A stretch of DNA of 64,000 nt from Viridibacterium silvisoli (GTDB lineage: Bacteria > Pseudomonadota > Gammaproteobacteria > Burkholderiales > Rhodocyclaceae): positions 372,001 through 436,000 of the forward strand of contig NZ_JAYXHS010000004.1 of the NCBI RefSeq assembly GCF_036017035.1, written 5' to 3'. Shown here piece by piece: positions 42,131 to 51,335 of the stretch (position 1 is the first letter of the stretch; every line of letters starts with the position of its first letter). Made by a program: the position numbers and the translations under genes. The notes under the pieces are model-generated. The model was not told where the DNA came from. It searched no databases and saw only the letters and a program-made list of their open reading frames with translations.

Positions 42131-44868
42131 CGCCCGCTCTCCTCTGCTACGTCCACGGTCACCCACTCCTTGCGGCACACGCCCCGCATCTCGCAGTAAG
42201 CGCAGGCGCTAGCCGTGCCTTGTGCGCGCATCGCTGCGCCATCCAGCAGGGCGTTGAAGCTTTCGGTGATGACGTCATGCAGGGCACCGGCACGTGCCTC
42301 AGGCTTGTCGATGGCAACGGCTGCGAGCGTATCGCCATCGAGCGCGACGTAGGCGGCCTCCTGCACATGTTGCCCGGCAAGCAAGGTGTAGAAGGCAAGC
42401 TGGATGTCGTCAGGATCTTTGGCTTGGGTGCGCAGCGAGGCCAGTCCACGCGATTTGTAGTCGAGCAAGCCAAGTGCCGTATCACCGTCAGCATCCCTGC
42501 CATTGTCGATACGGTCGATGCGGCCTTGCAGCGTCAGCGTACGCCCGGCTCCCAACTCGTGCTCGAGGCTCAGTGTCACTTCGCCAGCCTGCCAACGCCA
42601 GCCTTCGACTTCGCGCTGGCGTTGCCATGCAATGTAGTCGGCGAGCTGCTTGTGCCAGCGCAGGCGCCAAGCATGATCCTGAAAGTTACGCGTTACCGCC
42701 TCTGCGAAAGCCTGCTCGGTGATGGAGTCGAGCGCCGCGATCAATGTCTCGTCGCTCTGATTGAGCAGCACAGGAAAAGCCGTATGGAAGTCGTGCAGGA
42801 TACGATGCAACTGGGTGCCGAAGTCCTGCTTTTCCATGCCTTCCGCCAGCTCGTCGAGTTCGGCAAGGCGCAATACGTAGCGCGCGAAATAGCGATACGG
42901 GCAGTCGACAAGCGTCTGCATAGCGGAAGCGGAGAGACGCTGCGGAATACGTGCGGCAGGCGCCGATGGCGCTGCAGGCGACGTTGCGGCGATATCTGCA
43001 CTGACACCTATCGGGCGGGGCATGCCATGGGCGACTGCGCTCTGCCCCATCGCCAATTCGAGTGCAGCCTGCAGCACGGCAACCTCGGCGGCCGGCATGA
43101 GCTCTTCGTCGCGCCGCAGGCTTTGCCAGGCAATCACGCTTGCATCGCAACTGAGCAACAGGGCGGCAAGATCTTCGCGCAGTTGCAGGCGCTCGGCATC
43201 CAGCCCCGGCAAGCCCAGCTCGCGGCGCACACCTGCATGTGTGAGCCAGCCCGGCGCACTGGGTGGCGCCAGGTGTTCGGCGTCTGCGCCGATCACGATG
43301 ACGGCCTCGAAGCTGCGCAGGCGAGTCGCGGCAAGGTGGGTCATGATGACGCTGCTCTTGATTCTCTCGTCACGAAAAAGCTGTGAGTCCATCTGGCGAT
43401 TGAACCAGGTGCGCCAGGCATTGAACCGAAAGCGCCCCTCCTCGCCTGCCAGCTCCGCCTGCCGCGTCTCCAGCCATTCGAGCCATTGCATGCCGACCTG
43501 GTCCCGCTCCAGATGCGACATGGCACCGAGCAACTCGAGGCTCTTGCGCAGTCGGCGCAGCCATTCGGCAATGGTTGCGGATTGTGTCGGGTTGATCGCC
43601 GCGCGCGCCTCGATGAGGCGATCAAGCAAGGCAGCAGACGCCGGCAAATGGGCCGCCAGTGCGCGCAGCCGTTCAAGGCCATTCGGGATATGCTTTTCGC
43701 GTATCAACGCATCGAGGGCGTCGACGCCCTGAGCGCGCTTCACGGAGTCGATGTCGTCAAACAGCAAAGGCGCGCGCAGCAGATCAATCAGCGCGCGATG
43801 CCAGGCATCTGAAACAAGCACTTCGAGCCAGGCATCGACGACTGCGGCGACACGCGTGGTGACCATCTTCCAGCCCGTCTCGTCCTGCACCAGCACGCCA
43901 TCACGCTCAAGCAAGGCGCGCGCGCGTCGCGCAGCGAGGCGGTCACAGGCAACGAGTGCGATATTGCGTTTGCCTGCACACAACCAGTCGAGCACTTGGT
44001 CGGCCACGGCTTCGCCAAGGCTTTCAAGACTCTCGGCCGCAAGCAGATTGAGCCGTTCACGACTTGGCGTGAGGGCAATACCGTCAGCATCGGACATGCG
44101 CTCGCGCAGGGGCGGCGCATCGTTTTGAAGAGGCCAGGCAAGCGACAACAGATCCGCGAGCGCACCTTCGGCCAGCGCACGATCCGGTCGCAACAAGAGT
44201 ACGGGTACGCGCGTCGCAGCGGCATCGATCAAGGCTTGCAGGGGCCCCGCATTGTTCGACTCCAGCATCACGATCAAAGGGCCGTCGAGTTGCGCAAGCC
44301 ACTGTGCCGCAGCCAGCAAGCGTGCCGCTGCACGCGAAGGTTTGCCTTGAGCCTCGGCGCGCCACAGCGCGTTCACGAGCTTCGCTTCGAAGTTAAGGGC
44401 CTGGACATTGTGCAGATCGAAAGCGCTCTCAAGACGTGCGAGCAGCGCCCCCTCGTCGTCTGGCAAAGACACCGCATGTTCGGTCAGGGTATCGAACAGC
44501 TGAGTGAGTTCAGCGACCACATCCCATAGCATGCCCTCGTCCAGCCAGTCCCTGCCACGCAACAAGCTGTGCAACAGCAACTGGCGGCGCGCATCGGGCA
44601 TGGCATCCAGCGCAGCCAGCCATGGCTCGGTCATGCCATTGAGCGTATTGATTCGCGGCAACAACAGCGGACCGCCTGCGCTGGCAAACAGGGCTTCGTG
44701 GAGCGGTCCGGCCAGCTTGATGTTGGGCAGCAGCAAGCTGGCGCGCGACAGATCTGCCGACTCTGGCGCGGCGCGTGCAAACGACAGGGCGAGCGCTGCG
44801 GCGGCGGGCAGAAAGCCACGGTCCGGCGCGAGCGAATGTATTGTCACTGCAGGCACGGAATAGCTCAT
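42127..44868 (-). CDS. addB: AddB-type nuclease subunit with Fe-S cysteines
   Basis: Partner of AddA. 913 residues with a helicase-like fold lacking an N-terminal Walker A, and a C-terminal PD-(D/E)XK nuclease (LQGRIDRID...LGLLDYKSRG). Four cysteines expected to hold a 4Fe-4S cluster are present: one in VDCPYRYFARYVL and three in CAYCEMRGVC (C-x2-C-x5-C) at the C-terminus. Translation is coupled to addA by an ATGA overlap. Preceded by the fdxA terminator, so the pair has its own promoter. Confidence 0.9.
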   Translation of the reverse strand: MSYSVPAVTIHSLAPDRGFLPAAAALALSFARAAPESADLSRASLLLPNIKLAGPLHEALFASAGGPLLLPRINTLNGMTEPWLAALDAMPDARRQLLLHSLLRGRDWLDEGMLWDVVAELTQLFDTLTEHAVSLPDDEGALLARLESAFDLHNVQALNFEAKLVNALWRAEAQGKPSRAAARLLAAAQWLAQLDGPLIVMLESNNAGPLQALIDAAATRVPVLLLRPDRALAEGALADLLSLAWPLQNDAPPLRERMSDADGIALTPSRERLNLLAAESLESLGEAVADQVLDWLCAGKRNIALVACDRLAARRARALLERDGVLVQDETGWKMVTTRVAAVVDAWLEVLVSDAWHRALIDLLRAPLLFDDIDSVKRAQGVDALDALIREKHIPNGLERLRALAAHLPASAALLDRLIEARAAINPTQSATIAEWLRRLRKSLELLGAMSHLERDQVGMQWLEWLETRQAELAGEEGRFRFNAWRTWFNRQMDSQLFRDERIKSSVIMTHLAATRLRSFEAVIVIGADAEHLAPPSAPGWLTHAGVRRELGLPGLDAERLQLREDLAALLLSCDASVIAWQSLRRDEELMPAAEVAVLQAALELAMGQSAVAHGMPRPIGVSADIAATSPAAPSAPAARIPQRLSASAMQTLVDCPYRYFARYVLRLAELDELAEGMEKQDFGTQLHRILHDFHTAFPVLLNQSDETLIAALDSITEQAFAEAVTRNFQDHAWRLRWHKQLADYIAWQRQREVEGWRWQAGEVTLSLEHELGAGRTLTLQGRIDRIDNGRDADGDTALGLLDYKSRGLASLRTQAKDPDDIQLAFYTLLAGQHVQEAAYVALDGDTLAAVAIDKPEARAGALHDVITESFNALLDGAAMRAQGTASACAYCEMRGVCRKEWVTVDVAEESGR

Positions 44869-44895
44869 GAGCTCATGCTGGCACGTGCGAAAAGA

Positions 44896-44926
44896 AAAAG
44901 GCGCATGCCGCGAGGCTGCGCCTTTT
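44896..44926 (-). terminator. intrinsic terminator after fdxA
   Basis: On the - strand AAAAGGCGCA (44926-44917), 11-base loop, TGCGCCTTTT (44905-44896) continuing TCTTTTC. A perfect 10-pair stem between fdxA and addB. Confidence 0.85.
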
Positions 44927-44946
44927 CTGTCCGGGCAAAGAGCAGA

Positions 44947-45270
44947 TCAACGCTCAAGCTTGTCCAGCTTGCCCTTGACCTTGGCCCAATCATCCGCGTC
45001 TGGGAGGGCATCCTTGCGCGCCACGATGGTCGGCCATTTCTTGGCAAGTTCTGCGTTGATCGCCGTGAACTGCACTTGATCCGCAGGCAGATCATCTTCG
45101 GCAAAAATCGCTTCGGCCGGGCATTCAGCGACGCACAGCGTGCAGTCAATGCACTCGTCCGGATCGATCACCAGGAAGTTCGGGCCTTCGCGGAAGCAAT
45201 CAACCGGACACACATCCACGCAGTCCGTGTATTTGCACTTGATGCAGGACTCGCTCACAACGTAGGTCAT
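44947..45270 (-). CDS. fdxA: 7Fe-8S ferredoxin
   Basis: Small soluble electron carrier, 107 residues. Cysteine pattern of the FdxA family: CIKCKYTDCVDVCPVDCF for the first cluster region (3Fe-4S plus shared ligands) and CIDCTLCVAECP for the 4Fe-4S cluster, followed by the typical C-terminal tail (FTAINAELAKKWP). A perfect TATAAT lies upstream at 45318-45313. Monocistronic, flanked by terminators. Confidence 0.96.
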   Translation of the reverse strand: MTYVVSESCIKCKYTDCVDVCPVDCFREGPNFLVIDPDECIDCTLCVAECPAEAIFAEDDLPADQVQFTAINAELAKKWPTIVARKDALPDADDWAKVKGKLDKLER

Positions 45271-45312
45271 TTAATTCTTGCTCCAATGTGGAGGGGGATT
45301 GGTTTGCCCCCA

Positions 45313-45318
45313 ATTATA
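45313..45318 (-). promoter_or_regulatory. fdxA promoter -10 element
   Basis: TATAAT on the - strand, 43 bases before the fdxA ATG; the -35 position has a poor match (CTGAAG). Confidence 0.5.
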
Positions 45319-45365
45319 TACCGCAAGCTCGCATGCTTCAGCAGCCGTAACAGGGCATGCGGGCA

Positions 45366-45398
45366 TGAAAAAACCCCATGCATCGCTACACGGGGTTT
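45366..45398 (-). terminator. intrinsic terminator after comEA
   Basis: On the - strand AAACCCC (45398-45392), 14-base loop, GGGGTTT (45377-45371) with the T-run continuing to 45368. Fifty bases past the comEA stop. Confidence 0.75.
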
Positions 45399-45447
45399 AT
45401 CTGTTGCTACAGCGAGCCAGAGCTGCATCCGCTCGGCAGCCGCTGAC

Positions 45448-45936
45448 TCACTTTGCCGGTTTCTCGTCAGCCTTCTTGCTCGCTTTGTCCGCTTTTTCCG
45501 CTTTCTCGGATTTAGCCGAAGATGACTTGGCTTCGCTCTTCGCGGCAGAACTTGTCGCGGCGCTGCTTGCTTTGGCGCTTTCCTTCTTCTCGGACTTGGC
45601 GGCGGAGCTGCTGGCCTTGCCTTCGCCCTTGCTCACCTTGGCATCAGCTTTTGCCGGCGCAGCAGCCGGAACGGTCGTCGCGCCGCTCACCGCGATCTGC
45701 CCCTTCAGGTCATCAAAAGTCTTGTCGCCGATACCCTTGACGTTCTTGATGTCATCGATCGACTTGAAATTGCCGTTGGCCTTGCGGTAATCAACGATTG
45801 CCTTGGCCTTCGTTGGGCCGACGCCAGGCAGGCTGTCGAGTTCTGCTTCGGTGGCCGTATTGATATTGACGGCGGCAATGGCCATCCCGATGGAAGCAAC
45901 CAGAGCAACAACGGCAAGCAGCAGTTTTTTCAGCAT
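45448..45936 (-). CDS. comEA: ComEA-type helix-hairpin-helix DNA-binding protein with long basic tail
   Basis: 162 residues: signal peptide (1-22, LLLAVVALVASIGMAIA), then the ComEA helix-hairpin-helix domain (about 23-85: VNINTATEAELDSLPGVGPTK, KNVKGIGDKTFDDL). ComEA binds incoming DNA in the periplasm during natural transformation. The last ~75 residues are an unusual low-complexity Ser/Ala/Lys/Glu tail with repeated SSAAKSE and KAEKADKA words. The ATG at 45936 follows GGGAG and opens the signal peptide; the frame extends to 46002 without likeness. Sits beside hldD, a common betaproteobacterial neighbour. Confidence 0.9.
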   Translation of the reverse strand: MLKKLLLAVVALVASIGMAIAAVNINTATEAELDSLPGVGPTKAKAIVDYRKANGNFKSIDDIKNVKGIGDKTFDDLKGQIAVSGATTVPAAAPAKADAKVSKGEGKASSSAAKSEKKESAKASSAATSSAAKSEAKSSSAKSEKAEKADKASKKADEKPAK

Positions 45937-46031
45937 TGAGGACTCCCGAAGAATGATAAATGAATGTGCAGACGCGCTTTTTTCAATTTGGCGTTTTTCC
46001 ACTTTTCATATTCGAATCTCGGGAAAACGCC

Positions 46032-47030
46032 TTACACGCCCTGCATAAGCTTAACGCAGTACCTACCCACACCGGTTGACACGTCAGTGAACGGAAGGTC
46101 GTAACCAGCGCCGCGCAGGTTGCTGATATCGGCCTGCGTGAAGCTTTGATACTTACCCTTCAGCGCCTCGGGAAAACTGATGTACTCGATCAAACCCTGC
46201 TTCTGCATCTCCTCAAGCGACAGCGCTTCCTTGCCATCAGCACTACGGAAGCTGTTGACGACGGCGACAGCAATGTCATTGAAACTCTGTGCGCGGCCGG
46301 TGCCGAGATTGAAGACACCGGAGTTGCCCTTCTCAAGGAAGAACAGATTCGCCGAAACAATGTCATCGACGTGGATGAAGTCGCGCAATTGGCCGCCGTT
46401 GCCATAGCCATCGCAGCCCTCGAACAACTTGACCTTGCCCTCGGCCTTGCACTGGTTGAAACAGTGGAACGCCACCGAAGCCATGCGGCCCTTGTGCTGT
46501 TCATTCTGGCCATAGACGTTGAAGTAGCGGAAGCCAACGACGGGCGACGCGATATCTGGCATGGCGCGACGCACGACCTGATCGAAGAGCAACTTCGAAT
46601 AGCCATAGACATTCAGCGGCGCTTCGTACTGCGGCTCTTCCTTGAAGGTGCTGCTGCCGCCATAGGTTGCAGCTGACGACGCATACAGATACGGGATTTG
46701 CTGGTCCGCGCAGTAATCAAGCAGCGACAGCGAGTAACGATAGTTGTTGTCCATCATGTACTGGCCGTTGTGCTCCATCGTGTCAGAGCACGCGCCCTGG
46801 TGCAGGATGGCTTCAATACCGCCGTCAAATTCGCCGGATTCGATCGCGGCCAGGAATTCTTTCTTGTCGATGTAGTCGGCGATCTCGCACTTCACGAGAT
46901 TCTTGAATTTGTCACCGCGGGTCAGGTTATCGACCGCAATGATGTTGCTCACGCCACGCGCGTTGAGGCCCGCAACGATATTGGAACCAATGAAGCCGGC
47001 TGCGCCGGTGACGACAATGTAACGAGCCAT
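46032..47030 (-). CDS. hldD: ADP-L-glycero-D-manno-heptose 6-epimerase
   Basis: Last step in making ADP-L-glycero-D-manno-heptose for the LPS inner core. 332 residues, SDR fold: VTGAAGFIGSNIV at the N-terminus, SSAATYGG, and the catalytic Tyr/Lys in YGYSKLLFDQ; FRYFNVYGQNEQHKGRMASV is typical of HldD. Follows hldA by 24 bases. Confidence 0.97.
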   Translation of the reverse strand: MARYIVVTGAAGFIGSNIVAGLNARGVSNIIAVDNLTRGDKFKNLVKCEIADYIDKKEFLAAIESGEFDGGIEAILHQGACSDTMEHNGQYMMDNNYRYSLSLLDYCADQQIPYLYASSAATYGGSSTFKEEPQYEAPLNVYGYSKLLFDQVVRRAMPDIASPVVGFRYFNVYGQNEQHKGRMASVAFHCFNQCKAEGKVKLFEGCDGYGNGGQLRDFIHVDDIVSANLFFLEKGNSGVFNLGTGRAQSFNDIAVAVVNSFRSADGKEALSLEEMQKQGLIEYISFPEALKGKYQSFTQADISNLRGAGYDLPFTDVSTGVGRYCVKLMQGV

Positions 47031-47054
47031 GAATGGATACTCCTGGAAAGTCTT

Positions 47055-47993
47055 TTAGAACTCTGCACGCATCTCATCTAGCGTGACAGTCGCGGTGCCG
47101 AGTTTGCCGACAACAATGCCGGCAGCATGATTGGACAGGCGCATGGCAGTCACCAGATCGCAGCCGCTGGCGATCATTACAGCCAGTGTGGCGATGACGG
47201 TATCACCGGCGCCGGAGACGTCGAACACCTCTTGGGCGCGCGTACCCTCGTGCACGGTGCCTTGCTCGCGGAACAGGGTCATGCCTTCTTCGGAACGTGT
47301 CACCAGCAAGGCATCCAGTCCGAGCTCCTTGCGAAGTTTCTGCGCGCGCTCGGAGAGGTCTGCGTCGTCCTTCCATCTGCCCACCACCTGGCGCAATTCG
47401 GAGCGATTCGGGGTCAGCAGGCTGGCGCCCTTGTAGCGCGAATAGTCTTCACCCTTGGGGTCCACCAGTACCGGCTTGCCGGCGGCACGAGCCAGATCGA
47501 TCATGTCCTGGACGAGCGTCAGGCCACCTTTGCCGTAATCGGACAGCACCACGACGTCATGATTTGCCAGCTCTTGCTTGTAGCTGTCGAGCTTGGCCTT
47601 GAGCACGTCGGCAGAAGGTGTGTTCTCGAAGTCGATACGTAGTAGCTGTTGCTGGCGACCCAGCACACGCAGCTTGATTGTCGTCGACAGGCCGGCATCC
47701 TTCTGCATCAACGAACGCACACCCGCTTCGCTGACCAGGCGGCCGAGCGCAAGCGCCGCTTCATCGTCACCCACAACCGACAACAGAGAGACGGTCGCAC
47801 CGAGAGCCGACCCATTGCGCGCTACGTTGGCAGCACCGCCAGGGCGTTCCTCAGTGCGCTGTACGCGCACGACCGGCACAGGCGCTTCAGGTGAGATGCG
47901 CTCTACATCGCCGAACCAGTAGCGATCCAGCATGACATCGCCGACGACGAGGACGCGCGCCTTGCTGGTATCGGGAATCGTCAGTTTTGCCAT
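47055..47993 (-). CDS. hldA: D-glycero-beta-D-manno-heptose-7-phosphate kinase (monofunctional)
   Basis: PfkB/ribokinase-family kinase making heptose 1,7-bisphosphate for LPS core. 312 residues: VVGDVMLDRYWFGDVERISPEAP, GGAANVARN, and the ATP-site FDVSGAGDTVIATLAV with the catalytic Asp. Only the kinase half of HldE is present; the adenylyltransferase must be separate (rfaE2/hldC), as usual in betaproteobacteria. Fifteen bases after ugd. Confidence 0.94.
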   Translation of the reverse strand: MAKLTIPDTSKARVLVVGDVMLDRYWFGDVERISPEAPVPVVRVQRTEERPGGAANVARNGSALGATVSLLSVVGDDEAALALGRLVSEAGVRSLMQKDAGLSTTIKLRVLGRQQQLLRIDFENTPSADVLKAKLDSYKQELANHDVVVLSDYGKGGLTLVQDMIDLARAAGKPVLVDPKGEDYSRYKGASLLTPNRSELRQVVGRWKDDADLSERAQKLRKELGLDALLVTRSEEGMTLFREQGTVHEGTRAQEVFDVSGAGDTVIATLAVMIASGCDLVTAMRLSNHAAGIVVGKLGTATVTLDEMRAEF

Positions 47994-48008
47994 TGATCTG
48001 GTCTTGGA

Positions 48009-49331
48009 TTACTTGCGGCCGATGCCGTAATACTCGAGTCCAGCTGCGCGTGGCAGTTCCGGCGAGAAGATGTTGCGACCATCGATGATCACAGGACTCT
48101 TGAGCTTGGCCTTGATCGTATCGAATGCCGGACTGCGGAATTCCTTCCACTCCGTGACGATGACGAGCGCATCAGCACCTTCAAGCGCCGACAGGGGCTG
48201 ATCAGCATAAGTCAGACGACCATCATCACCGAAGATGCGTTGCGCTTCATGCATGGCGACCGGGTCGTATGCAGTGACGGTTGCACCGCGCTTGAACAAT
48301 TCCTCGATGATCACGCGGCTCGGTGCTTCGCGCATGTCGTCTGTTTGTGGCTTGAACGCCAAACCCCAGAGCGCGAAGCGTTTATTCGACAGGTCTTCAC
48401 CGAAGCGCGCAACGATCTTGTCGACCAACACGTGCTTCTGGCGATCGTTGGCTGCCTCGACGGCTTGCAGCACCTGCATTGGCTGACCCACACCATTGGA
48501 GGTACGGATCAGGGCCTGTACATCTTTCGGGAAGCAGGAACCGCCATAGCCGCAGCCTGCGTACAGGAAGTGCCAACCAATGCGCGGATCGGAACCAATG
48601 CCCTGACGCACCAGTTCGATGTCGGCGCCCAGCTTTTCGGCGAGCAGCGCGAGTTCGTTCATGAAGGAGATACGCGTCGCCAGCATGGCATTCGCGGCGT
48701 ACTTGGTCAGTTCAGCGGAGCGGATATCGACCACCAGCAGACGTTCGTGATTGCGCTGGAATGGCGCATACAGCGCGCGCATCAAGTGGATGGCTTGCTC
48801 GTCCTCGGCACCGACAACGATGCGATCTGGACGCATGAAATCTTCGACTGCAGCGCCTTCCTTGAGGAATTCAGGATTGGAAACCACGCTGTAGGGCACT
48901 TCGATGCCACGCGCTTTGAGCTCGTCGGCAATCGCTGCACGCACCTTGTCGCCGGTACCTACCGGCACGGTGGACTTGTCCACGACGACCTTGTAGTCGG
49001 TCATGTACTTGCCGATATTGCGTGCCGCCGCTAACACGTACTTTAGATCCGCGGAGCCATCCTCATCGGGGGGCGTGCCAACGGCGATGAACTGGATTGT
49101 GCCGTGCGCTACGGCCTGTTCAATATCCGTCGTGAAATGCAGGCGCCCAGCAGCCACGTTGCGCTTCACCATTTCCAGCAAGCCCGGTTCGAAAATCGGA
49201 ATACCACCCTCTTCGAGAATGCGTATTTTTTCCTTGTCCAGATCCAGGCACAGCACATCGTTGCCGACCTCTGCCAGGCACGCACCAGAAACAAGACCTA
49301 CGTAGCCAGTTCCAACAACGGTAATTTTCAT
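48009..49331 (-). CDS. ugd: UDP-glucose 6-dehydrogenase
   Basis: NAD-dependent double oxidation of UDP-glucose to UDP-glucuronate for surface polysaccharide or lipid A modification. 440 residues: VVGTGYVGLVSGACLAEVGN at the N-terminus, active-site cysteine in YGGSCFPKDVQAL (about residue 260), and GLAFKPQTDDMREAPS. Part of a - strand run lapA-lapB-ugd-hldA-hldD devoted to the envelope. Confidence 0.97.
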   Translation of the reverse strand: MKITVVGTGYVGLVSGACLAEVGNDVLCLDLDKEKIRILEEGGIPIFEPGLLEMVKRNVAAGRLHFTTDIEQAVAHGTIQFIAVGTPPDEDGSADLKYVLAAARNIGKYMTDYKVVVDKSTVPVGTGDKVRAAIADELKARGIEVPYSVVSNPEFLKEGAAVEDFMRPDRIVVGAEDEQAIHLMRALYAPFQRNHERLLVVDIRSAELTKYAANAMLATRISFMNELALLAEKLGADIELVRQGIGSDPRIGWHFLYAGCGYGGSCFPKDVQALIRTSNGVGQPMQVLQAVEAANDRQKHVLVDKIVARFGEDLSNKRFALWGLAFKPQTDDMREAPSRVIIEELFKRGATVTAYDPVAMHEAQRIFGDDGRLTYADQPLSALEGADALVIVTEWKEFRSPAFDTIKAKLKSPVIIDGRNIFSPELPRAAGLEYYGIGRK

Positions 49332-49385
49332 GATCGTTCCTGCGTGATTTCAATGGATATTATTGGTGACGTCATGCATAGAGTG

Positions 49386-50558
49386 TCATGGCGTCAGATC
49401 GAATTCTTCGGTTCGCCGTGGCGGATAGGATTCCCATTCGCCACAAGCCGGACAGCGCCAGTAGAACTGACGGGCCTTGAAGCCACACCTGGCGCAGCAA
49501 TAACGCGCAACACGCCGCGTGTGCCCGTGAATCAGCCCCTTGACCAACTCCACATCGGTGCGCTTATCCGCTGGCGCGGTAAAAACCGCAGCCTCCAGCA
49601 GCTTATCGAGGCCGAGCACGGTGGGATTGCGTCTGAGTTCGTCACGCACCAAGGCATACGCTACATGGGCGCCCTGATGCTCCATGTCCCACTGGAATAC
49701 CGACTCCAAGAGATCGAGGGACGGGTAACGTTCCAGATAGTAGCGTAGCAGTTGAATGCCACCTTCCGCGTCATTGGCGCGTCGATACGCATCCATCATC
49801 CGCTCGGCCACCTGCGAAAGGAAACCGGGTTCCATTTGCTCCACGCGCTTCCAGGACTCCAGCGCAGCCTTGTCGTCACCCAGTGCGGCGCGGATGTCAC
49901 CCTCAAGCATGGCGGCCCGTACACAGCGACGATTTACGCGCAGTGCCTCGCCAGTCTGCCGCAAGGCCTCGTCATAGCGCGAATGGGCCATGTCAGCAGC
50001 AGCTAGCTCGCAATGGAAGTTGGCAATTTCACGCTCCCATCGATGATCGTTGTCCGGCATCTCACGGGCGATTTCGATGGCCTTGTTCCAGTTCTTTTCC
50101 TGCTGATAGATTTCCAGCAAAGCCGGAATGGCCGTATCGCGCAGCGGCGTGTCGCGCAGTTGCTCATAGGCTGCTTCTGCGCGGTCCAGCAAACCTGCCT
50201 TGAGATAATCCTGGCCCAGCTCTTCAAGCGCTTGCAAGCGCTGCTCGGGATTGAGATCGTCGCGATCGACCAGGCTTTGGTGGATGCGGATGGAGCGATC
50301 CACTTCACCACGCCGCCGGAACAGGCTGCCCAGAGCAAAGTGCAGCTCAACCGTCTGCGGATCGATGCGCACTGCTTCGAGGAATGAGTCGATCGCTTTA
50401 TCAGGCTGTTCGTTGACGAGGAAGTTGAGCCCGCTTAGATAGGTACGCGGCAGCGATCTCGACTCCCGCAACAAGTGACGAATGTCGATACGGGCAGCAA
50501 CCCAGCCCAAAGCAAAGAACAGTGGCCAGGAAAGGAGCCACCAGAATTCGAAATCCAT
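49386..50558 (-). CDS. lapB: LapB (YciM) LPS-assembly regulator
   Basis: Inner-membrane-anchored TPR protein that controls LpxC turnover and couples LPS synthesis to transport. 390 residues: N-terminal transmembrane helix (WWLLSWPLFFALGWVAARID), a series of TPR units (about 40-340), and a C-terminal rubredoxin-type metal site, CARCGF...WRCPACGEW. Four bases after lapA, the conserved pair. Confidence 0.96.
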   Translation of the reverse strand: MDFEFWWLLSWPLFFALGWVAARIDIRHLLRESRSLPRTYLSGLNFLVNEQPDKAIDSFLEAVRIDPQTVELHFALGSLFRRRGEVDRSIRIHQSLVDRDDLNPEQRLQALEELGQDYLKAGLLDRAEAAYEQLRDTPLRDTAIPALLEIYQQEKNWNKAIEIAREMPDNDHRWEREIANFHCELAAADMAHSRYDEALRQTGEALRVNRRCVRAAMLEGDIRAALGDDKAALESWKRVEQMEPGFLSQVAERMMDAYRRANDAEGGIQLLRYYLERYPSLDLLESVFQWDMEHQGAHVAYALVRDELRRNPTVLGLDKLLEAAVFTAPADKRTDVELVKGLIHGHTRRVARYCCARCGFKARQFYWRCPACGEWESYPPRRTEEFDLTP

Positions 50559-50562
50559 CCAG

Positions 50563-50850
50563 TCAGACCGAGTCGGGGTACTGCGGTTGAGCGCTCTTTA
50601 CGATGACCGGCTCGCCGCGCAACTTGCGCAGGCGGCCAATTTCGCGACGCTGGGAGACAAGTGTGGACAACATCGCTGTCACGCCCACGGCCGCACCGGC
50701 CGCAAACATCAACAACAGCACGAGCACCAGCGGCATCTGCCAATGCGTGCCCAGAAAGAAATTCACTGTGACCAGAGCATCATTCTTGATTGCGAAACCG
50801 AGCAAGAGAATGAAGGCCAATAGTCGTAAAAACCAGACGATTATTCGCAT
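50563..50850 (-). CDS. lapA: LapA (YciS) inner-membrane protein
   Basis: 95 residues, two hydrophobic segments (about 5-22 and 41-64) then a short charged coil (SQRREIGRLRKLRGE). Partner of LapB in LPS assembly. The sequence LLLGFAIKNDALVTVNFFLG is characteristic of this DUF1049 family. Confidence 0.93.
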   Translation of the reverse strand: MRIIVWFLRLLAFILLLGFAIKNDALVTVNFFLGTHWQMPLVLVLLLMFAAGAAVGVTAMLSTLVSQRREIGRLRKLRGEPVIVKSAQPQYPDSV

Positions 50851-50876
50851 CTACGGATTATCCAATACCGCAGGGC

Positions 50877-50905
50877 AAAAAAGAAGGCGGTCAGTGACCG
50901 CCTTC
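50877..50905 (-). terminator. intrinsic terminator after ihfB
   Basis: On the - strand GAAGGCGGTCA (50905-50895), central C, TGACCGCCTTC (50893-50883), then TTTTTT. A perfect 11-base dyad with a U-run, 110 bases after the ihfB stop and before lapA. Confidence 0.82.
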
Positions 50906-51015
50906 CGGGCAATACAGCTGTGAGAGCATCAAAAACACACGTCACTCACATCAAAACTACTTGCAGACATGACTCGCACAACATCAAGCATGCCCGCTAT
51001 TACTTCAAGTCGATA

Positions 51016-51312
51016 TCAGGCCGAGACTTCACCGCTTTGATCGACGCGCTCGCGCAGCTCTTTGCCCGCCTTGAAATGCGGGACGTATTTTTCCGGAACC
51101 ATCACCTTGTCACCCGACTTCGGGTTACGTCCCACGCGTGGCGGGCGATAGTTCAGAGCAAAGCTGCCGAAGCCGCGAATCTCGATTCGCTGACCGCGTG
51201 ACAAGCACGCGGCCATCTCGTCGAGAATCACTTTGACGGCGAAATCGGCATCCTTGGCGCCCAACTGCGGATAACGCGCAGTCAGGCTCTCAATCAGTTC
51301 CGACTTTGTCAT
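51016..51312 (-). CDS. ihfB: integration host factor, beta subunit
   Basis: DNA-bending HU-family subunit pairing with IhfA; acts in recombination, replication and transcription. 98 residues: TKSELIESLTARYPQL, RIEIRGFGSFALNYRPPRVG with the intercalating proline arm, and GRNPKSGDKVMVPEKYVPHFKAGKEL-type beta-arm/C-terminal region. Follows rpsA by 23 bases, the conserved rpsA-ihfB order. Confidence 0.97.
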   Translation of the reverse strand: MTKSELIESLTARYPQLGAKDADFAVKVILDEMAACLSRGQRIEIRGFGSFALNYRPPRVGRNPKSGDKVMVPEKYVPHFKAGKELRERVDQSGEVSA

Positions 51313-51335
51313 GACGGTGCAATAAACCTCTCGAC

